Under the pieces are notes generated by a model. The model ran no database searches and had not been told where the DNA came from. It saw only the letters and a program-made list of their open reading frames with translations. Shown piece by piece: positions 7,098-11,207 of a stretch of DNA of 11,207 nt. How positions within the stretch are numbered: position 1 is the stretch's first letter; the number at the start of each line of letters is the position of its first letter. This stretch comes from UBA4675 sp964601265 (GTDB lineage: Bacteria > Bacillota > Clostridia > Christensenellales > Borkfalkiaceae), in NCBI GenBank assembly GCA_964601265.1, contig CAZRMT010000039.1, positions 1 through 11,207 of the forward strand, given 5' to 3'. A program made the position numbers and the translations under genes.

Positions 7098-7161
7098 CAA
7101 TTAATATAATATATTTGCTAACTTTTAAAATTTAACGAATAAAATAAAAGGGGTATTTGTT

Positions 7162-7554
7162 ATGAAAAATTTTTTAAGAAAAAACGGATTTTTTGAAGAC
7201 GCATTCGACAGTTTGTTCACTCCGTCACATATAGACGGAACCATTATGAAAACGGATATAAAAGAAACGGAAAAGGATTTTGAGATTTCCATCGATTTAC
7301 CCGGTTTTAAAAAGGAAAACGTGTCGCTCAATTTTAACGACGGTTACATTACCGTATCGGCAAAAAAAGAACAAGACGAAACGGAAGGCAAGTATATAAG
7401 ACGTGAAAGAACGGTTAGCTGTTCGAGAAGCTATTATATAGGCGATATAGATAAGTCTTCCATCAAGGCGAAATACGAAAACGGCGTTTTAACGATTACT
7501 CTTCCCAAGGAAGAAGAAAGAAAACCCGTTTCCACAACTATCGCAATAGACTAA
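7162..7554 (+). CDS. Small heat shock protein, Hsp20/alpha-crystallin family
   Basis: This 130-residue ATP-independent chaperone would bind unfolding proteins and keep them refoldable in the cytoplasm. A short N-terminal arm (1-29) contains FFEDAFDSLF. The alpha-crystallin domain spans about 30-117 and shows the family signs EISIDLPGFKKENV (41-54) and the terminal GVLTITLPK (108-116). The tail ends in IAI (127-129), the I-x-I motif used in oligomer assembly. The start is the ATG at 7162, with AAAGGGG eight bases ahead. It is the only plus-strand gene, divergent from pyk, with its own strong promoter and a CIRCE-like operator, so heat-inducible control by HrcA is likely. Length is at the short end of the family but complete. 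In clostridia such genes are often called hsp18 or hsp20; no symbol is assigned. Confidence 0.95.
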   Translation: MKNFLRKNGFFEDAFDSLFTPSHIDGTIMKTDIKETEKDFEISIDLPGFKKENVSLNFNDGYITVSAKKEQDETEGKYIRRERTVSCSRSYYIGDIDKSSIKAKYENGVLTITLPKEEERKPVSTTIAID

Positions 7555-7585
7555 ACTACACTTTTTCATTTTTCTCTTTTGTATA

Positions 7586-7623
7586 AATAATATCGGCGCA
7601 AGGAAACTTGCGTCGATATTATT
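7586..7623. terminator. Long hairpin terminator between convergent genes
   Basis: Arms 7586-7602 and 7607-7623 pair over 17 positions with only one G-T wobble, closing on a GAAA loop. It lies 31 bases past the hsp20 stop and 22 bases past the stop of the lipoprotein gene. The plus strand continues TTACTGATATTTTTATT, a broken T tract, and the minus strand a weaker TTATA run. It probably serves both genes, hsp20 better. Confidence 0.8.
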
Positions 7624-7645
7624 TTACTGATATTTTTATTAAAGA

Positions 7646-8770
7646 TTAAGCGTTTAAAAGGTTTTGTACTTGTTGAGGAAGTTTAACCGTTTGAGGACCG
7701 TAGGTATAGTTTAAAGTGTAATCGTACGAGAAAGTATATTTGCAAATTACTCCGTCGTAACCGTACGACGACATATCCATATCCATTTTAAAGTCTCCGT
7801 TAAGCACTAATTTTGAAAGCTTTCCGTCCTTAACGTAACATTTTAAAGTTAAACCGCTTACGTCAAAGGTTACGCCCGCACCTAAAGCATCTAAATCCAT
7901 ATCCGCAAGCACCAAATTCATAGCCTCTTGCATTTTTTCGCCCGTTAAACAGAATCCGTAATCGGTCTTTTCAAAATACGTGTGGTCGTATTCCATTCCG
8001 CTAGTCGTATTTAATTCGTATAAGTTACTTACGGTTGACGGGTCGACGCCGAGCATATCTTCTATATCGTCCGACCAATCCTCGAACACACTACCTTCCG
8101 ACACAAACAGTCTTATTCCTCCGTCGGTAGCGACGATATATTCTTCAACCGTCATACTTTCTCCCGCAGTCGTCGTTTTAACTTTTGCGTAACAAGCGGT
8201 TTCAGTATTTACCAATTTCATTGTCATTTTGGTCGTTGCGGACCCCTTCATTCCGTCCATATTATACTTGGTTTTCATATTCATAGTTCCGCTAATCTCA
8301 CTCTCTACCATAGCGGAGTTATTCATAACGGAATCGTAATAGGACTTGGTAATCATTTTACCTTTTTCGGGCAACTCGGAATAGTATTTTACACTACCGT
8401 TATCCATACTTAACAAATAAAGCTTAACGCTACGAACGTTGTCGCCCTCGCTAAAAGTAAGCTCGCAAGAATAAACGTTTTCAACGCCCGTTAACTGCTC
8501 TTCGGACAGTCCTAGCTTTTCCACTTCTTCTACGGTTAATACGATCGCATTGTATTGAGTATTTTTAACTTCCGAAGACGTATCGCCCGTATATTCGTCT
8601 ACGATAAAAGCGTCTACCGCGTCGTCCATAGTGTTATACTCTTGGGTGGAAACCTCACCCGTGTACGTATCGCTATACTTTTCCCTTTCGTCTCCGCAAC
8701 CGACTAAAGCCGTTAGAGAAAGCGTAAAAACAAGCATAAACGTTACTATTTTTGCAATAATTTTTTTCAT
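7646..8770 (-). CDS. Putative lipoprotein of unknown function
   Basis: This 374-residue protein has a clear lipoprotein signal: a lysine-rich start (MKKIIAK), a hydrophobic stretch to about 23, and the lipobox LVGC with the lipidated cysteine C25. It should be anchored on the outer face of the membrane. I do not recognise the family. Residues about 45-145 form an acidic, mixed region. From about 155 on there are alternating hydrophobic stretches that suggest a large beta sheet, with methionine-rich patches (GTMNMKTKYNMDGMKG, 161-176; FKMDMDMSSYGYDG, 327-340) and a closing YGPQTVKLPQQV (357-368). The layout recalls LolA/LppX-like or DUF6612-type clostridial lipoproteins, but this is a weak resemblance from memory. 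AAGGAG lies six bases before the ATG at 8770. The gene is a single transcription unit with its own promoter, so context gives no hint of its role. Confidence 0.85.
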   Translation of the reverse strand: MKKIIAKIVTFMLVFTLSLTALVGCGDEREKYSDTYTGEVSTQEYNTMDDAVDAFIVDEYTGDTSSEVKNTQYNAIVLTVEEVEKLGLSEEQLTGVENVYSCELTFSEGDNVRSVKLYLLSMDNGSVKYYSELPEKGKMITKSYYDSVMNNSAMVESEISGTMNMKTKYNMDGMKGSATTKMTMKLVNTETACYAKVKTTTAGESMTVEEYIVATDGGIRLFVSEGSVFEDWSDDIEDMLGVDPSTVSNLYELNTTSGMEYDHTYFEKTDYGFCLTGEKMQEAMNLVLADMDLDALGAGVTFDVSGLTLKCYVKDGKLSKLVLNGDFKMDMDMSSYGYDGVICKYTFSYDYTLNYTYGPQTVKLPQQVQNLLNA

Positions 8771-8834
8771 CTTCTTCTCCTTTGGTCTATTTCCGCAAAA
8801 TATTACGAATATGAAACCTTATTACTTTTTATTT

Positions 8835-8863
8835 ATATTATCATAAACCGAGAAATCGTTCAA
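8835..8863 (-). promoter_or_regulatory. Promoter of the lipoprotein gene
   Basis: On the minus strand TTGAAC (8858-8863) and TAATAT (8835-8840) are 17 bases apart, with TG one base ahead of the -10 box. Transcription would start near 8828, giving a leader of about 58 bases. The AT-rich DNA between here and the tRNA terminator (8864-8935) shows nothing else that I can support. Confidence 0.7.
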
Positions 8864-8935
8864 TATTTTTTAAAAAAAATTATAAAAATAACAAAAAAAT
8901 TTGCATTTCTAAAATGTAAAAACTACGAAAAGAGC

Positions 8936-8967
8936 ATAAAAAAAGTCGCACCCCGAAAGGTGCGACT
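8936..8967 (-). terminator. Rho-independent terminator of the tRNA-Pro gene
   Basis: On the minus strand AGTCGCACC (8944-8952 on the plus strand) pairs perfectly with GGTGCGACT over nine bases around a six-base loop, followed directly by a run of seven T. It begins five bases after the encoded CCA end, so the tRNA gene is transcribed alone. Confidence 0.95.
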
Positions 8968-8972
8968 ATACG

Positions 8973-9048
8973 TGGTCGGAGTAGCGAGACTTGAACTCAC
9001 GACTTCTTGCCCCCCAGACAAGCGCGCTACCAACTGCGCTATACCCCG
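8973..9048 (-). tRNA. tRNA-Pro (anticodon GGG)
   Basis: The minus strand folds into a complete 76-base cloverleaf. The acceptor stem is CGGGGTA with TACTCCG, carrying one G-T pair. The D arm is GCGC/GCGC with the AGTTGGTA loop. The anticodon arm is CTTGT/GCAAG with loop CTGGGGG. The T arm is GTGAG/CTCGC with TTCAAGT. The discriminator is A73, and CCA is encoded. The anticodon GGG (plus-strand 9013-9015) reads proline codons CCC and CCU. Starting at C1 and not the T before it puts T at position 8 and A at 9, as required, and gives the C1-G72/A73 pair seen in bacterial tRNA-Pro. The pair 31-39 is T-G, so bases 34-39 are all G. Confidence 0.97.
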
Positions 9049-9059
9049 ATTGCTTTTGT

Positions 9060-9088
9060 ATTTTAGCATTTTTATTTAAATTTTGCAA
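9060..9088 (-). promoter_or_regulatory. Promoter of the tRNA-Pro gene
   Basis: On the minus strand TTGCAA (9083-9088) and TAAAAT (9060-9065) are 17 bases apart, with TG one base ahead of the -10 box. Transcription would start about five bases before the mature 5' end. The spacer is almost pure A and T. Confidence 0.75.
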
Positions 9089-9144
9089 GCATTATTTTAT
9101 ATTTACTTAAAAAATCTTAAAAAATGTTTGTAAATTTTATAATC

Positions 9145-9173
9145 CGACGGCTTTTTCGCTTAAAAAGCCGTCG
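9145..9173 (-). terminator. Hairpin terminator after transketolase
   Basis: CGACGGCTTTTT (9145-9156) and AAAAAGCCGTCG (9162-9173) pair perfectly over 12 bases around a five-base loop. On the minus strand the hairpin begins ten bases after the tkt stop. The bases that follow (GATTATAAAATTT) are not a proper T tract, although the T run inside the stem may help. It separates tkt from the tRNA promoter. Confidence 0.75.
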
Positions 9174-9183
9174 AAATCTATTG

Positions 9184-11148
9184 TTAAATCAATTCTAGCG
9201 CTTGCTTGGCAACGTTTTCGGCGGTAAATCCGAACAAGTCGAAAAGCACTCCCGCAGGAGCGGATTTTCCGAAAGTATCGATAGAAACGATTTTTCCGTC
9301 AAGTCCTGCGTACTTATACCAACTAAACGACGAGCCCGCTTCTACGCACACTCTCGCTCTAACGTTTTTAGGCAAAACGGATTCGCGATATTCTTCGCTT
9401 TGACTGTCGAACAGCGACGAACACGGCATAGACACAACCCTTGCTTTAACGCCTTTTGCTTCTAACAACTCGCTAGCGGACACAGCAACGTTTACTTCGC
9501 TACCGCAAGCAATCAATATTACCTCGGGCGAGCCTTCGCAGTCCTTAATTATATATCCGCCCTTGGTCGCATTGTCGCAACTGCCCTCTATCATAGGAAG
9601 ATTTTGTCTTGAAAGTATCAAACACATACTTCCTTTTTGTTGAGTGGCGACTTTCCAACCAGCAACAGTTTCCCTAGAATCGCACGGACGGAAAACCTTT
9701 AAAGAAGGAACCGTTCTAAGCGACACAAGTTGCTCTATAGGTTGATGAGTGGGTCCGTCTTCTCCTACTCCGATAGAATCGTGAGTAAAGATATACAGAG
9801 TGTCTAAATTCATAAGCGCGGACATTCTGACCGAACTTTTCATATAGTCTACGAACGAGAAGAAAGTAGAACCGTACGCTCTTAAAAATCCGTGGGCGTT
9901 AATTCCGTTGAGTATGGCGCCCATTGCTTGTTCCCTTATTCCGAAATGGAAGTTTCTTCCGCTTCTGTTTTCGGGGGAATAATATCCGCTTGACTTGATA
10001 ATCGTTTTATTGGAAGGACCTAAATCCGCGCTTCCGCCGATAAGGTTGGGAATATACTCGGCAAGCTTATTGAGTACCGTGGAACTAGAACCGCGAGTTG
10101 CGTCGGCTTTGATAGAAGAATAAAGTTCTTCAAAAAGTTCGTCCGACGGAACGTAACCCTTTTTCCAGTCGAGGTATTCCTTGGCAAGCTCGGGGAATTC
10201 GTTAGAATACGTATTAAACATAACGTTCCAATCGTTTTCCGCTTTTGCGCCCTTTCTTATATAATTTTTGGCTACCGACTTAACTTCTTCGGGAAGTTCG
10301 AAAGGCGGTAAAGTCCAATTTAAGTTTTCTTTTAATTTTTCTAATGCGGAAGCCCCCAACGGCGCACCGTGTACGTCGGCGCTGTTTTGCTTGGGACTGC
10401 CGTAACCGATTATACTCTTAACTATTATAAGCGACGGCTTTTCTTTTTCCGCTTTCGCCTTTTGAATTGCTCTATTAATAGCGTTAATATCGTTAACGTC
10501 GTCGACTTTTATAACTTGCCAACCTTGAGCCTCGTGGCGAAGTCCTACGTCCTCGGTAAAGGTAGCGTCCGTATCGCCCTCGATGGTTATTTTATTTGAA
10601 TCGTAGAAAACGATGAGTTTTCCTAATTTATTGGTTCCCGCAAAGGAAGCGCACTCCGACTCGATTCCCTCCATCATACAACCGTCCCCGCAAAGAACGT
10701 AGGTGTAGTGGTCTACGATAGGAAATCCAACTTTATTGAACTTGTTTGCAAGAATAGTTTCGGCAACAGCCATACCTACCCCGTTTGCAATTCCCTGTCC
10801 CAAAGGTCCCGTGCTTATTTCAACGCCTGGGGTAACTCCGTACTCGGGATGACCGGGTGTTAAAGAATTTAACTGTCTAAAATTCTTTATATCGTCCATT
10901 GATATTTCGTATCCGAAGATATGTAATAACGAATACAGTAGCATAGAGCCGTGTCCCGCCGACAAAATAAATCTGTCACGATTGTCAAAATCGGGGTTTT
11001 TAGGATTAAAAACCAAGTTGTCTGCAAACAGCGCATACCCTAAAGGCGCAACGCCTAACGGAAGTCCGGGGTGCCCCGAATTTGCTTTTTCTATTGCTTC
11101 GGCTGAAATAATTCTTATCGAATCGATTATCGTTTGCGTTTTGTCCAT
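9184..11148 (-). CDS. tkt: Transketolase
   Basis: This thiamine-diphosphate enzyme moves two-carbon units between sugar phosphates in the non-oxidative pentose phosphate pathway, linking glycolysis intermediates to ribose 5-phosphate and erythrose 4-phosphate. All 654 residues are present (E. coli 663). The thiamine-binding domain has H26 in SGHPG, H66 in SAGHGS and H100 in TPGHPE. It also has the cofactor motif beginning GDG (154-156) and ending at N185, and H260 in DVHGAPLG. The pyrimidine-binding domain holds the catalytic glutamate E406 in FGIREQAM and the signature GEDGPTHQPIEQ (462-473). The C-terminal domain runs from about 530 to 654. It is a single full-length chain, not the split form common in some anaerobes. 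The ATG at 11148 follows AAGGAG by five bases. It has its own promoter and hairpin terminator. Confidence 0.98.
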   Translation of the reverse strand: MDKTQTIIDSIRIISAEAIEKANSGHPGLPLGVAPLGYALFADNLVFNPKNPDFDNRDRFILSAGHGSMLLYSLLHIFGYEISMDDIKNFRQLNSLTPGHPEYGVTPGVEISTGPLGQGIANGVGMAVAETILANKFNKVGFPIVDHYTYVLCGDGCMMEGIESECASFAGTNKLGKLIVFYDSNKITIEGDTDATFTEDVGLRHEAQGWQVIKVDDVNDINAINRAIQKAKAEKEKPSLIIVKSIIGYGSPKQNSADVHGAPLGASALEKLKENLNWTLPPFELPEEVKSVAKNYIRKGAKAENDWNVMFNTYSNEFPELAKEYLDWKKGYVPSDELFEELYSSIKADATRGSSSTVLNKLAEYIPNLIGGSADLGPSNKTIIKSSGYYSPENRSGRNFHFGIREQAMGAILNGINAHGFLRAYGSTFFSFVDYMKSSVRMSALMNLDTLYIFTHDSIGVGEDGPTHQPIEQLVSLRTVPSLKVFRPCDSRETVAGWKVATQQKGSMCLILSRQNLPMIEGSCDNATKGGYIIKDCEGSPEVILIACGSEVNVAVSASELLEAKGVKARVVSMPCSSLFDSQSEEYRESVLPKNVRARVCVEAGSSFSWYKYAGLDGKIVSIDTFGKSAPAGVLFDLFGFTAENVAKQALELI

Positions 11149-11168
11149 AATTTCTCCTTAACGAGACC

Positions 11169-11197
11169 ATTATACTCCATTTACAAAAATAAAACAA
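11169..11197 (-). promoter_or_regulatory. Promoter of tkt
   Basis: On the minus strand TTGTTT (11192-11197) and a perfect TATAAT (11169-11174) are 17 bases apart. Transcription would start near 11162, leaving a leader of only about 14 bases that holds little more than the ribosome site. The -35 box is a half match. Confidence 0.7.
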
Positions 11198-11207
11198 GCA
11201 AAATGCG

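Noticed and set aside
7085..7110. A second hsp20 promoter with TTGAGA and TATAAT at 7105-7110
   Set aside because: The spacer is only 14 bases, and a far better promoter lies just upstream with the operator in the right place.
8973..9173. tRNA-Pro as an attachment site for an integrated element
   Set aside because: There is no integrase, no repeat of the tRNA 3' end in the window, and core genes lie on both sides.
9145..9173. The tkt hairpin as a repeat or palindromic mobile element
   Set aside because: No second copy was found in the window, and its place ten bases after the stop fits a terminator.
6966..11197. Shared regulation of pyk and tkt because both have TTGTTT-N17 promoters
   Set aside because: Six T-rich bases at normal spacing are expected by chance in AT-rich intergenic DNA, and no shared operator is visible.

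Overview
The window looks like a chromosomal piece of an uncultured, low-GC (roughly 40% by eye) anaerobic Firmicute, probably of class Clostridia. The basis is a bacterial V/A-type ATPase operon in place of an F-type one, AT-rich promoters of the sigma-70/sigma-A kind, strong AGGAGG-like ribosome sites, a Gram-positive-style lipoprotein and a CIRCE-like operator. No mobile element, phage gene, CRISPR array or recognisable new defence or biosynthetic system was found. This is mostly core metabolism and bioenergetics.

Positions 1-6994 (minus strand) form one apparent transcription unit. From its promoter (6966-6994) it reads pyruvate kinase, then V-ATPase subunits G/H, I, K, E, C, F and A. Subunit A runs off the left edge; B and D presumably follow outside. 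Gaps are 1-23 bp, and two junctions overlap by 10-11 bp. The order matches the Enterococcus hirae ntp Na+-ATPase operon, with pyk added in front. The c-ring subunit K carries the full set of residues that bind Na+ in E. hirae NtpK, so the enzyme is probably a Na+ pump or Na+-driven ATP synthase.

Positions 6995-7623 hold the only plus-strand gene, a small heat shock protein (Hsp20). It has a near-consensus promoter, a CIRCE-like operator over the expected transcription start, and a long hairpin terminator shared with the convergent gene to its right.

Positions 7646-8863 (minus strand) hold a 374-residue lipoprotein of unknown function with its own promoter. Positions 8936-9088 hold a tRNA-Pro(GGG) gene with its own promoter and a strong terminator. 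Positions 9145-11197 hold a complete transketolase gene with a hairpin after it and a promoter close in front of its ribosome site.

Pyruvate kinase makes ATP in glycolysis, the V-ATPase exchanges ATP for an ion gradient, and transketolase links glycolysis to the pentose phosphates. The most unusual sequence-wide signal is the near absence of GATC: one site was found by eye, where composition predicts about forty.
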